A stretch of DNA of 64,000 nucleotides from Hippophae tibetana. Taxonomy: Eukaryota > Streptophyta > Magnoliopsida > Rosales > Elaeagnaceae. The notes below the pieces were generated by a model. It worked only from the letters and a program-made list of their open reading frames with translations, searched no databases and was not told where the DNA came from. The stretch is taken from assembly GCA_037013495.1 (NCBI GenBank), contig CM072803.1:51659627-51723626 (forward strand), given 5' to 3'. The translations under genes and the position numbers were made by a program. Shown here piece by piece: positions 1 through 10,939 of this stretch. Each line of letters starts with the position of its first letter. The first letter of the stretch is position 1.

Positions 1-579
1 GTTGTTTTAGACATCATTTGTAAACTTCTTGTTACATAGCTAGAAAAATTGCTATTGTGGATGAGCGTAATATGTAGCATCATATTTCACTAACTCTTCC
101 TCTTAGAATGGGTTTGAAACCTAGATTTCTAGGGAGAAAGGGAGAACCAAAGGCAAATTCATTAAGATGCCATCCAAAAAAACCACAATAACTTATAAAC
201 AAGTTAAGAATATTGATGTCAAAAATGAGTCGAAAATGAGAATTATTGATCTCTTATTTAGAATAATGAACAAAATTTCAAATTTAAATAGTTTTCCATC
301 ATAAGACGTAATAATTTCAGTTAAATATATCATCATTATTAGGAAATAAAACGCGTAGTATTTATTTCGCCAACTTTCTTTTATAATATAGACATGAGAA
401 AATGATTATGTTTTATTTTTCTCTTATTGATTTTTCTCGCTGATCTATGATTATTTTCTATCCTTTGTAAGTCTTAATTCCTAGCACAGGCAAATTCATG
501 TAAATTATATTACCTCCCTCCCAAATGAAAAATTTTGATGGATAGAGGTTGTTTCACACATCATTTGCAAACGTTTTGT

Positions 580-589
580 TAGCTAGCTA
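580..589. repeat. 10-bp palindrome TAGCTAGCTA, class-specific
   Basis: This is a perfect 10-bp palindrome at monomer offset 32. Classes B, D, E and F carry it followed by AAATATCG. Classes A, H and K read TAGCTAG followed by AAAAATTG, and class C reads TTGCTAG, so the palindrome is shortened there. It works well as a class marker. No function can be read from it. Confidence 0.8.
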
Positions 590-666
590 GAAATATCGCT
601 ATTGTGGATGAGCGTAATATGTAGCATTATATTTCACTAACTCTTTCTCTTAGAATGGGTTTGAAA

Positions 667-680
667 CCTAGATTTCTAGG
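667..680. repeat. Short dyad CCTAGA-TT-TCTAGG
   Basis: This is a perfect inverted repeat with 6-bp arms around a 2-bp centre, at monomer offset 119 (120-133 in the first monomer). Most monomers keep it. Class F changes the right arm to TCTAAT with CC added on the left, leaving only 4-bp arms. Class J copies from about 45.4 kb on read TTTCAAGG, which also breaks it. It could be a protein-binding dyad or chance; the loss in whole classes argues against strict constraint. Confidence 0.75.
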
Positions 681-735
681 GAGAAAGGGACAACCAAAGG
701 CAAATTCATTACGATGCCATCCAAAAAAACCACAA

Positions 736-753
736 TAACTTATAAATAAGTTA
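736..753. repeat. Dyad with 8-bp arms (TAACTTAT-AA-ATAAGTTA)
   Basis: This is a perfect 18-bp dyad with 8-bp arms and a 2-bp centre, at monomer offset 188. Many class A copies have one mismatch in the right arm (AAACAAGTT). Class B copies from M9 on and most copies between 53.6 and 59 kb read ATATCTTAT on the left, which also costs one pair. It is AT-rich and could extrude as a cruciform only weakly. It is the longest perfect compact dyad I found in the monomer. Confidence 0.8.
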
Positions 754-855
754 AGAATATTGATGTCAAAAATGAGGTGAAAATGAGAATTATTGATCTC
801 TTATTTAGAATAATGAACAAAATTTCAAATTTAAATAGTTTTGCATCATAAGACG

Positions 856-888
856 TAATAATTTCAATTAAATATATCATAATTATTA
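856..888. repeat. Spaced inverted repeat TAATAATT / AATTATTA
   Basis: Perfect 8-bp arms at 856-863 and 881-888 flank a 17-bp loop, at monomer offset 308. Nearly all monomers keep both arms. The main class-diagnostic substitution (CAGTT, CACTT or CAATT) lies in the loop. The first monomer breaks one arm (CATCATTATT). The structure is AT-only and may be fortuitous given the base composition, but its near-invariance across copies is clear. Confidence 0.7.
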
Positions 889-897
889 GGAAATAAA

Positions 898-903
898 ACG
901 CGT
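898..903. repeat. ACGCGT palindrome, CpG-rich site in each monomer
   Basis: This hexamer holds two of the monomer's few CpG dinucleotides. Most copies are ACGCGT. Transition variants include ACGTGT (class A and some class D copies), ACACGT near 42463, and ATGCGT near 26605 and 31526. These are the changes expected from deamination of methylated cytosine. The site would also give a ladder of about 547 bp with MluI, which recognises this hexamer, except where methylated or mutated. Confidence 0.8.
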
Positions 904-3829
904 AGTATTTATTTCACCAACTTTCTTTTGTAATATAGACATGAGAAAATGATTATGTTTTATTTTCCCCTTATTGATTTTTCTCGATGATCTATGATTA
1001 TTTTCTTTCCTTTGTAAGTCTTAATTCCTAGCATAGGCAAATTCATTCAAATTATATTACCTCCCTTCCAAATGAAAAATGTTGATGGATAGAGGTTGTT
1101 TCACACATCATTTGTAAACTTTTTGTTACCTTGCTAGAAAAATTGCTATTGTGGATGAGGGTAATATGTAGCATCATATTTCACTAACTCGTACTCTTAG
1201 AATGGGTTTGCAACCTAGATTTCTAGGGAGAAAGGGACAACCAAAGGCAAATTCATTACGATCCCATCCAAAAAAACTACAATAACTTATAAATAAGTTA
1301 AGAATATTGATGTCAAAAATGAGGTGAAAATGAGAATTATTGATCTCTTATTTAGAATAATGAACAAAATTTCAAATTTAAATAGTTTCGCATCATAAGA
1401 CGTAATAATTTCACTTAAATATATCATAATTATTAGGAAATAAAACGCGTAGTATTTATTTCACCAACTTTCTTTTGTAATATAGACATGAGAAAATGAT
1501 TATGTTTTATTTTCCCCTTATTGATTTTTCTCGATGATCTATGATTATTTTCTTTCCTTTGTAAGTCCTAATTCCCCGCATAGGCAAATTCATGCAAATT
1601 ATATTACCTCCTTTCCAAATGGAAAAAGTTGATGGATAGAGGTTGTTTTAGACATCATTTGTAAACTTCTTGTTACATAGCTAGAAAAATTGCTATTGTG
1701 GATGAGCGTAATATGTAGCATCATATTTCACTAACTCTTCCTCTTAGAATGGGTTTGAAACCTAGATTTCTAGGGAGAAAGGGATAACCAAAGGCAAATT
1801 CATTACGATGCCATCCAAAAAAACCACAATAACATATAAACAAGTTAAGAATATTGATGTCAAAAATGAGTCGAAAATGAGAATTATTGATCTCTTATTT
1901 AGAATAATGAACAAAATTTCAAATTTAAATAGTTTTCCATCATAAGACGTAATAATTTCAGTTAAATATATCATAATTATTAGGAAATAAAACGTGTAGT
2001 ATTTATTTCGCCAACTTTCTTTTATAATATAGACATGAGAAAATGATTATGTTTTATTTTTCCCTTATTGATTTTTCTCGCTGATCTATGATTATTTTCT
2101 ATCCTTTGTAAGTCTTAATTCCTAGCACAGGCAAATTCATGTAAATTATATTACCTCCCTCCCAAATGAAAAATTTTGATGGATAGAGGTTGTTTCACAC
2201 ATCATTTGCAAACGTTTTGTTAGCTAGCTAGAAATATCGCTATTGTGGATGAGCGTAATATGTAGCATTATATTTCACTAACTCTTTCTCTTAGAATGGG
2301 TTTGAAACCTAGATTTCTAGGGAGAAAGGGACAACCAAAGGCAAATTCATTACGATGCCATCCAAAAAAACCACAATAACTTATAAATAAGTTAAGAATA
2401 TTGATGTCAAAAATGAGGTGAAAATGAGAATTATTGATCTCTTATTTAGAATAATGAACAAAATTTCAAATTTAAATAGTTTTGCATCATAAGACGTAAT
2501 AATTTCACTTAAATATATCATAATTATTAGGAAATAAAACGCGTAGTATTTATTTCACCAACTTTCTTTTGTAATATAGACATGAGAAAATGATTATGTT
2601 TTATTTTCCCCTTATTGATTTTTCTCGATGATCTATGATTATTTTCTTTCCTTTGTAAGTCTTAATTCCTAGCATAGGCAAATTCATTCAAATTATATTA
2701 CCTCCCTTCCAAATGAAAAATGTTGATGGATAGAGGTTGTTTCACACATCATTTGTAAACTTTTTGTTACCTTGCTAGAAAAATTGCTATTGTGGATGAG
2801 GGTAATATGTAGCATCATATTTCACTAACTCGTACTCTTAGAATGGGTTTGCAACCTAGATTTCTAGGGAGAAAGGGACAACCAAAGGCAAATTCATTAC
2901 GATGCCATCCAAAAAAACTACAATAACTTATAAATAAGTAAAGAATATTGATGTCAAAAATGAGTCGAAAATGAGAATTATTGATCTCTTATTTAGAATA
3001 ATGAACAAAATTTCAAATTTAAATAGTTTTGCATCATAAGACGTAATAATTTCAGTTAAATATATCATAATTATTAGGAAATAAAACGCGTAGTATTTAT
3101 TTCGCCAACTTTCTTTTATAATATAGACATGAGAAAATGATTATGTTTTATTTTTCCCTTATTGATTTTTCTCGATGATCTATGATTATTTTCTTTCCTT
3201 TGTAAGTCTTAATTCCTAGCACAGGCAAATTCATGTAAATTATATTACCTCCCTCCCAAATGAAAAATGTTGATGGATAGAGGTTGTTTCACACATCATT
3301 TGCAAACTTTTTGTTAGCTAGCTAGAAATATCGCTATTGTGGATGAGCGTAATATGTAGCATTATATTTCACTAAGTCTTTCTCTTAGAATGGGTTTGAA
3401 ACCTAGATTTCTAGGGAGAAAGGGACAAACAAAGGCAAATTCATTACGATGCCATCCAAAAAAACTACAATAACTTATAAATAAGTTAAGAATATTGATG
3501 TCAAAAATGAGGTGAAAATGAGAATTATTGATCTCTTATTTAGAATAATGAACAAAATTTCAAATTTAAATAGTTTCGCATCATAAGACGTAATAATTTC
3601 ACTTAAATATATCATAATTATTAGGAAATAAAACGCGTAGTATTTATTTCACCAACTTTCTTTTGTAATATAGACATGAGAAAATGATTATGTTTTATTT
3701 TCCCCTTATTGATTTTTCTCGATGATCTATGATTATTTTCTTTCCTTTGTAAGTCCTAATTCCCCGCATAGGCAAATTCATGCAAATTATATTACCTCCT
3801 TTCCAAATGGAAAAAGTTGATGGATAGAG

Positions 3830-6800
3830 GTTGTTTTAGACATCATTTGTAAACTTCTTGTTACATAGCTAGAAAAATTGCTATTGTGGATGAGCGTAAT
3901 ATGTAGCATCATATTTCACTAACTCTTCCTCTTAGAATGGGTTTGAAACCTAGATTTCTAGGGAGAAAGGGATAACCAAAGGCAAATTCATTACGATGCC
4001 ATCCAAAAAAACCACAATAACTTATAAACAAGTTAAGAATATTGATGTCAAAAATGAGTCGAAAATGAGAATTATTGATCTCTTATTTAGAATAATGAAC
4101 AAAATTTCAAATTTAAATAGTTTTCCATCATAAGACGTAATAATTTCAGTTAAATATATCATAATTATTAGGAAATAAAACGTGTAGTATTTATTTCGCC
4201 AACTTTCTTTTATAATATAGACATGAGAAAATGATTATGTTTTATTTTTCCCTTATTGATTTTTCTCGCTGATCTATGATTATTTTCTATCCTTTGTAAG
4301 TCTTAATTCCTAGCATAGGCAAATTCATGTAAATTATATTACCTCCCTCCCAAATGAAAAATTTTGATGGATAGAGGTTGTTTCACACATCATTTGCAAA
4401 CGTTTTGTTAGCTAGCTAGAAATATCGCTATTGTGGATGAGCGTAATATGTAGCAATATATTTCACTAACTCTTTCTCTTAGAATGGGTTTGAAACCTAG
4501 ATTTCTAGGGAGAAAGGGACAACCAAAGGCAAATTCATTATGATCTCATCCAAACCAACCACAATATCTTATAAATAAGTTAAGAATATTGATGTCAAAA
4601 ATGAGTCGAAAATGATAATTATTGATCTCTTATTTAGAATAATGAACAAAATTTCATATTTAAATAGTTTTGCATCATAAGACGTAATAATATCACTTAA
4701 ATATATCATAATTATTAGGAAATAAAACGCGTAGTATTTATTTCACCAACTTTCTTTTATAATATAGACATGAGAAAATGATTATGTTTTATTTTCCCCT
4801 TATTGATTTTTCTCGATGATCTATGATTATTTTCTTTCCTTTGTAAGTCTTAATTCCTAGCACAGGCAAATTCATGTAAATTATATTACCTCTCTCCCAA
4901 ATGAAAAATGTTGATGGATAGAGGTTGTTTGACAGATCATTTGCAAACTTTTTGTTAGCAAGCTAGAAATATCGCTATTGTGGATGAGCGTAATATGTAG
5001 CATTATATTTCACTAACTCTTTCTCTTAGAATGGGTTTGAAACCTAGATTTCTAGGGAGAAAGGGATAACCAAAGGCAAATTCATTACGATGCCATCCAA
5101 AAAAACCACAATAACTTATAAATAAGTTAAGAATATTGATGTCAAAAATGAGTCGAAAATGAGAATTATTGATCTCTTATTTAGAATAATGAACAAAATT
5201 TCAAATTTAAATAGTTTTCCATCATAAGACGTAATAATTTCAGTTAAATATATCATAATTATTACGAAATAAAACGCGTAGTATTTATTTCGCCAACTTT
5301 CTTTTATAATATAGAAATGAGAAAATGATTATGTTTTATTTTTCCCTTATGGATTTTTCTCGATGATCTATGATTATTTTCTTTCCTTTGTAAGTCTTAA
5401 TTCCTAGCACAGGCAAATTCATGTAAATTATATTACCTCCCTCCCAAATGAAAAATGTTGATGGATAGAGGTTGTTTCACAGATCATTTGCAAACTTTTT
5501 GTTAGCTAGCTAGAAATATCGCTATTGTGGATGAGCGTAATATGTAGCATTATATTTCACTAACTCTTTCTCTTAGAATGGGTTTGACCCCTAGATTTCT
5601 AATGAGAAAGGGACAACCAAAGGCAAATTCATTACGATGCCATCCAAAAAAACTACAATAACTTATAAATAAGTTAAGAATATTGATGTCAAAAATGACG
5701 TGAAAATGAGAATTATTGATCTCTTATTTAGAATAATGAACAAAATTTCAAATTTAAATAGTTTTGCATCATAAGACGTAATAATTTCACTTAAATATAT
5801 CATAATTATTAGGAAATAAAACGCGTAGTATTTATTTCACCAACTTTCTTTTGTAATATAGACATGAGAAAATGATTATGTTTTATTTTCCCCTTATTGA
5901 TTTTTCTCGATGATCTATGATTATTTTCTTTCCTTTGTAAGTCCTAATTCCCCGCATAGGCAAATTCATGCAAATTATATTACCTCCTTTCCAAATGGAA
6001 AAAGTTGATGGATAGAGGTTGTTTTAGACATCATTTGTAAACTTCTTGTTACATAGCTAGAAAAATTGCTATTGTGGATGAGCGTAATATGTAGCATCAT
6101 ATTTCACTAACTCTTCCTCTTAGAATGGGTTTGAAACCTAGATTTCTAGGGAGAAAGGGATAACCAAAGGCAAATTCATTACGATGCCATCCAAAAAAAC
6201 CACAATAACTTATAAACAAGTTAAGAATATTGATGTCAAAAATGAGTCGAAAATGAGAATTATTGATCTCTTATTTAGAATAATGAACAAAATTTCAAAT
6301 TTAAATAGTTTTCCATCATAAGACGTAATAATTTCAGTTAAATATATCATAATTATTAGGAAATAAAACGTGTAGTATTTATTTCGCCAACTTTCTTTTA
6401 TAATATAGACATGAGAAAATGATTATGTTTTATTTTTCCCTTATTGATTTTTCTCGCTGATCTATGATTATTTTCTATCCTTTGTAAGTCTTAATTCCTA
6501 GCATAGGCAAATTCATGTAAATTATATTACCTCCCTCCCAAATGAAAAATTTTGATGGATAGAGGTTGTTTCACACATCATTTGCAAACGTTTTGTTAGC
6601 TAGCTAGAAATATCGCTATTGTGGATGAGCGTAATATGTAGCAATATATTTCACTAACTCTTTCTCTTAGAATGGGTTTGAAACCTAGATTTCTAGGGAG
6701 AAAGGGACAACCAAAGGCAAATTCATTATGATCTCATCCAAACCAACCACAATATCTTATAAATAAGTTAAGAATATTGATGTCAAAAATGAGTCGAAAA

Positions 6801-8205
6801 TGATAATTATTGATCTCTTATTTAGAATAATGAACAAAATTTCATATTTAAATAGTTTTGCATCATAAGACGTAATAATATCACTTAAATATATCATAAT
6901 TATTAGGAAATAAAACGCGTAGTATTTATTTCACCAACTTTCTTTTATAATATAGACATGAGAAAATGATTATGTTTTATTTTCCCCTTATTGATTTTTC
7001 TCGATGATCTATGATTATTTTCTTTCCTTTGTAAGTCTTAATTCCTAGCACAGGCAAATTCATGTAAATTATATTACCTCTCTCCCAAATGAAAAATGTT
7101 GATGGATAGAGGTTGTTTGACAGATCATTTGCAAACTTTTTGTTAGCAAGCTAGAAATATCGCTATTGTGGATGAGCGTAATATGTAGCATTATATTTCA
7201 CTAACTCTTTCTCTTAGAATGGGTTTGAAACCTAGATTTCTAGGGAGAAAGGGATAACCAAAGGCAAATTCATTACGATGCCATCCAAAAAAACCACAAT
7301 AACTTATAAATAAGTTAAGAATATTGATGTCAAAAATGAGTCGAAAATGAGAATTATTGATCTCTTATTTAGAATAATGAACAAAATTTCAAATTTAAAT
7401 AGTTTTCCATCATAAGACGTAATAATTTCAGTTAAATATATCATAATTATTACGAAATAAAACGCGTAGTATTTATTTCGCCAACTTTCTTTTATAATAT
7501 AGAAATGAGAAAATGATTATGTTTTATTTTTCCCTTATGGATTTTTCTCGATGATCTATGATTATTTTCTTTCCTTTGTAAGTCTTAATTCCTAGCACAG
7601 GCAAATTCATGTAAATTATATTACCTCCCTCCCAAATGAAAAATGTTGATGGATAGAGGTTGTTTCACAGATCATTTGCAAACTTTTTGTTAGCTAGCTA
7701 GAAATATCGCTATTGTGGATGAGCGTAATATGTAGCATTATATTTCACTAACTCTTTCTCTTAGAATGGGTTTGACCCCTAGATTTCTAATGAGAAAGGG
7801 ACAACCAAAGGCAAATTCATTACGATGCCATCCAAAAAAACTACAATAACTTATAAATAAGTTAAGAATATTGATGTCAAAAATGACGTGAAAATGAGAA
7901 TTATTGATCTCTTATTTAGAATAATGAACAAAATTTCAAATTTAAATAGTTTTGCATCATAAGACGTAATAATTTCACTTAAATATATCATAATTATTAG
8001 GAAATAAAACGCGTAGTATTTATTTCACCAACTTTCTTTTGTAATATAGACATGAGAAAATGATTATGTTTTATTTTCCCCTTATTGATTTTTCTCGATG
8101 ATCTATGATTATTGTCTTTCCTTTGTAAGTCTTAATTCCTAGCATAGGCAAATTCATGCAAATTATATTACCTCCCTTCCAAATGAAAAATGTTGATGGA
8201 TAGAG
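3830..8205. repeat. 4-mer HOR A-B'-E-F, two copies of 2188 bp
   Basis: Monomers at 3830, 4377, 4924 and 5471 match those at 6018, 6565, 7112 and 7659. Private variants shared by both copies include AGCAATAT and GATAATTATTG in B', TTAGCAAGC in E, and GACCCCTAG with CTAATGAG in F. The copies look almost identical apart from the end of the F monomer. In the first copy (5471-6017) that end is class D-like (CCTAATTCCCCGC, ATGGAAAAAG). In the second it is a normal F end (ATTGTCTTTCC). The first F is therefore an F/D hybrid marking the duplication joint. Confidence 0.92.
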
Positions 8206-10939
8206 GTTGTTTCAGACATCATTTGTAAACTTTTTTTTACCTAGCCAGAAAAATTGCTATTGTGGAGGAGCGTAATATGTAGCATCATATTTCACTAACT
8301 CTTTCTCTTAGAATGGGTTTGAAACCTAGATTTCTAGGGAGAAAGGGACAACCAAAGGCAAATTCATTATGATGCCATCCAAAAAAACCACAATAACTTA
8401 TAAATAAGTTAAGAATATTGATGTCAAAAATGAGTCGAAAATGAGAATTATTGATCTCTTATTTAGAATAATGAACAAAATTTCAAATTTAAATAGTTTT
8501 GCATCATAAGACGTAATAATTTCACTTAAATATATCATAATTATTAGGAAATAAAACGCGTAGTATTTATTTCACCAACTTTCTTTTGTAATATAGACAT
8601 GAGAAAATGATTATGTTTTATTTTCCCCTTATTGATTTTTCTCGATAATCTATGATTATTTTCTTTCCTTTGTAAGTCTTAATTCCTAGCATAGGCAAAT
8701 TCATTCAAATTATATTAAGTCCCTTCCAAATGAAAAATGTTGATGGATAGAGGTTGTTTCACACATCATTTGTAAACTTTTTGTTACCTTGCTAGAAAAA
8801 TTGCTATTGTGGATGAGGGTAATATGTAGCATCATATTTCACTAACTGGTACTCTTAGAATGGGTTTGCAACCTAGATTTCTAGGGAGAAAGGGACAACC
8901 AAAGGCAAATTCATTACGATGCCATCCAAAAAAACTACAATAACTTATAAATAAGTAAAGATTATTGATGTCAAAAATGAGTCGAAAATGAGAATTATTG
9001 ATCTCTTATTTAGAATAATGAACAAAATTTCAAATTTAAATAGTTTTGCATCATAAGACGTAATAATTTCAGTTAAATATATCATAATTATTAGGAAATA
9101 AAACGCGTAGTATTTATTTCGCCAACTTTCTTTTATAATATAGACATGAGAAAATGATTATGTTTTATTTTCCCCTTATTGATTTCTCTCGATGATCTAT
9201 GATTATTTTCTTTCCTTTGTAAGTCTTAATTCCTAGCATAGGCAAATTCATGCAAATTATATTACCTCCCTTCCAAATGAAAAATTTTGATGGATAGAGG
9301 TTGTTTCAGACATCATTTGTAAACTTTTTGTTACCTAGCTAGAAAAATTGCCATTGTGGATGAGCGAAATATGTAGCATCATATTTCACTAACTCTTACT
9401 CTTAGAATGGGTTTGAAACCTAGATTTCTAGGGAGAAAGGGATAACCAAAGGCAAATTCATTACGATGCCATCCAACAAAACTACAATAACTTATAAATA
9501 AGTTAAGAATATTGATGTCAAAAATGAGTCGAAAATGAGAATTATTGATCTCTTATTTAGAATAATGAACAAAATTTCAAATTTAAATAGTTTTGCATCA
9601 TAAGACGTAATAATTTCAGTTAAATATATCATAATTATTAGGAAATAAAACGCGTAGTATTTATTTCGCCAACTTTTTTTATAATATAGACATGAGAAAA
9701 TGATTATGTTTTATTTTCCCTTTATTGATTTTTCTCGATGATCTATGATTATTTTCTTTCCTTTGTAAGTCTTAATTCCTAGCATAGGCAAATTCAAGCA
9801 AATTCTATTACCTCCCTTCCAAATGAAAAATGTTGATGGATAGAGGTTGTTCCAGACATCATTTGTAAACTTTTTGTTACCTAACTAGAAAAATTGCTAT
9901 TGTGGATGAGTGAAATATGTAGCATCATATTTCACTAACTCTTACTCTTAGAATGGGTTTGAAACCTAGATTTCTAGGGAGAAAGGGATAACCAAAGGCA
10001 AATTCATTAAGATTCCATCCAAAAAAACCACAATAACTTATAAATAAGTTAAGAATATTGATGTCAAAAATGAGTCGAAAATGAGAATTATTGATCTCTT
10101 ATTTAGAATAATGAACAAAATTTCAAATTTAAATAGTTTTCCATCAAAAGACGTAATAATTTCAGTTAAATATATCATAATTATTAGGAAATAAAACGCG
10201 TAGTATTTATTTCGCCAACTTTCTTTTATAATATAGACATGAGAAAATGATTATGTTTTATTTTTCCCTTATTGATTTTTCTCGATGATCTATGATTATT
10301 TTCTTTCCTTTGTAAGTCTTAATTCCTAGCACAGGCAAATTCATGTAAATTATATTACCTCCCTCTCAAATGAAAAATGTTGATGGATAGAGGTTGTTTC
10401 ACACATCATTTGCAAACTTTTTGTTAGCTAGCTAGAAATATCGCTATTGTGGATGAGCGTAACATGTAGCATTATATTTCACTAAGTCTTTCTCTTAGAA
10501 TGGGTTTGAAACCTAGATTTCTAGGGAGAAAGGGACAACCAAAGGCAAATTCATTACGATGCCATCCAAAAAAACTACAATAACTTATAAATAAGTTAAG
10601 AATATTGATGTCAAAAATGAGGTGAAAATGAGAATTATTGATCTCTTATTTAGAATAATGAACAAAATTTCAAATTTAAATAGTTTCGCATCATAAGACG
10701 TAATAATTTCACTTAAATATATCATAATTATTAGGAAATAAAACGTGTAGTATTTATTTCACCAACTTTCTTTTGTAATATAGACATGAGAAAATGATTA
10801 CGTTTTATTTTCCCCTTATTGATTTTTCTCGATGATCTATGATTATTTTCTTTCCTTTGTAAGTCCTAATTCCCCGCATAGGCAAATTCATGCAAATTAT
10901 ATTACCTCCTTTCCAAATGGAAAAAGTTGATGGATAGAG
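8206..10939. repeat. Non-duplicated monomer run G-C-H-I-D
   Basis: Monomers start at 8206 (G: run of eight T, TAGCCAG, GTGGAGGAG), 8753 (C), 9300 (H: GAGCGAAAT), 9846 (I: CCTAACTAG, GAGTGAAAT) and 10393 (D: ACTAAGTC). This run has no close tandem partner on either side. Followed by A and B at 10940 and 11487, it preserves the class order from which the hybrid monomers at 1095, 2736 and 12581 can be derived by losing one or more units. The H copy is 546 bp because of a one-base loss in its ACTTTCTTTTAT stretch. Confidence 0.82.

Larger units (their letters stand above)
548..1094. repeat. Representative satellite monomer (class B), 547 bp
   Basis: This copy illustrates the anatomy shared by all monomers. 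In order: the GTTGTTT start; a TAGCTAGCTA palindrome (580-589, present in only some classes); a CCTAGA-TT-TCTAGG dyad (667-680); a run of seven A residues after CCATCC; a dyad with 8-bp arms (736-753); a spaced inverted repeat TAATAATT/AATTATTA (856-888); an ACGCGT site (898-903); a C/T-rich strand near TTACCTCCC; and a closing GTTGATGGATAGAG. The 12-mer AGGCAAATTCAT occurs twice, at 698-709 and 1035-1046. Every frame on both strands is rich in stops. The monomer start is arbitrary because the array is continuous. Three nucleosome-length units (about 182 bp each) would fit one monomer, but I see no convincing threefold internal repeat. Confidence 0.95.
1..3829. repeat. 3-mer HOR A-B-C, two copies, plus one class D monomer
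   Basis: Monomers start at 1 (A), 548 (B), 1095 (C/D), 1642 (A), 2189 (B), 2736 (C/I) and 3283 (D). The 1641-bp period pairs M1 with M4, M2 with M5 and the first part of M3 with M6. The third member differs: M3 begins as class C (TTACCTTGC, GAGGGTAAT, TTTGCAACC) but ends as class D (GAGGTGAAAATG, TTTCGCATC, CCTAATTCCCCGC). M6 begins as C and ends like class I (GCACAGG, CATGTAAATT). Both look like products of unequal crossover in an older ...C-H-I-D-A-B... order, which survives at 8753-11487. Confidence 0.88.

Noticed and set aside
243-431. Internal ~181-bp sub-repeat (TTATTGAT at 243-250 and 424-431)
   Set aside because: The spacing is near one third of 547, but only eight bases match, and such AT-rich words are expected by chance. 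Similarity does not extend and no third copy lies in phase.
548-1094. CENP-B box
   Set aside because: TTTCGCCAACTTTC begins like the TTCG part of the box, but the CGGG part and spacing are missing in every variant I read.
1762-1974. 70-codon minus-strand open frame in a class A monomer (similar frames at 26374-26586, 31295-31507 and 44418-44630)
   Set aside because: It exists only where a substitution happens to remove a TAA present in the same place in other class A copies (the AACTTATAAAC stretch). The ends fall inside ordinary satellite sequence, and the differences between copies change amino acids without restraint. The other 113 monomers lack it. There is no gene context, so it is not a gene.
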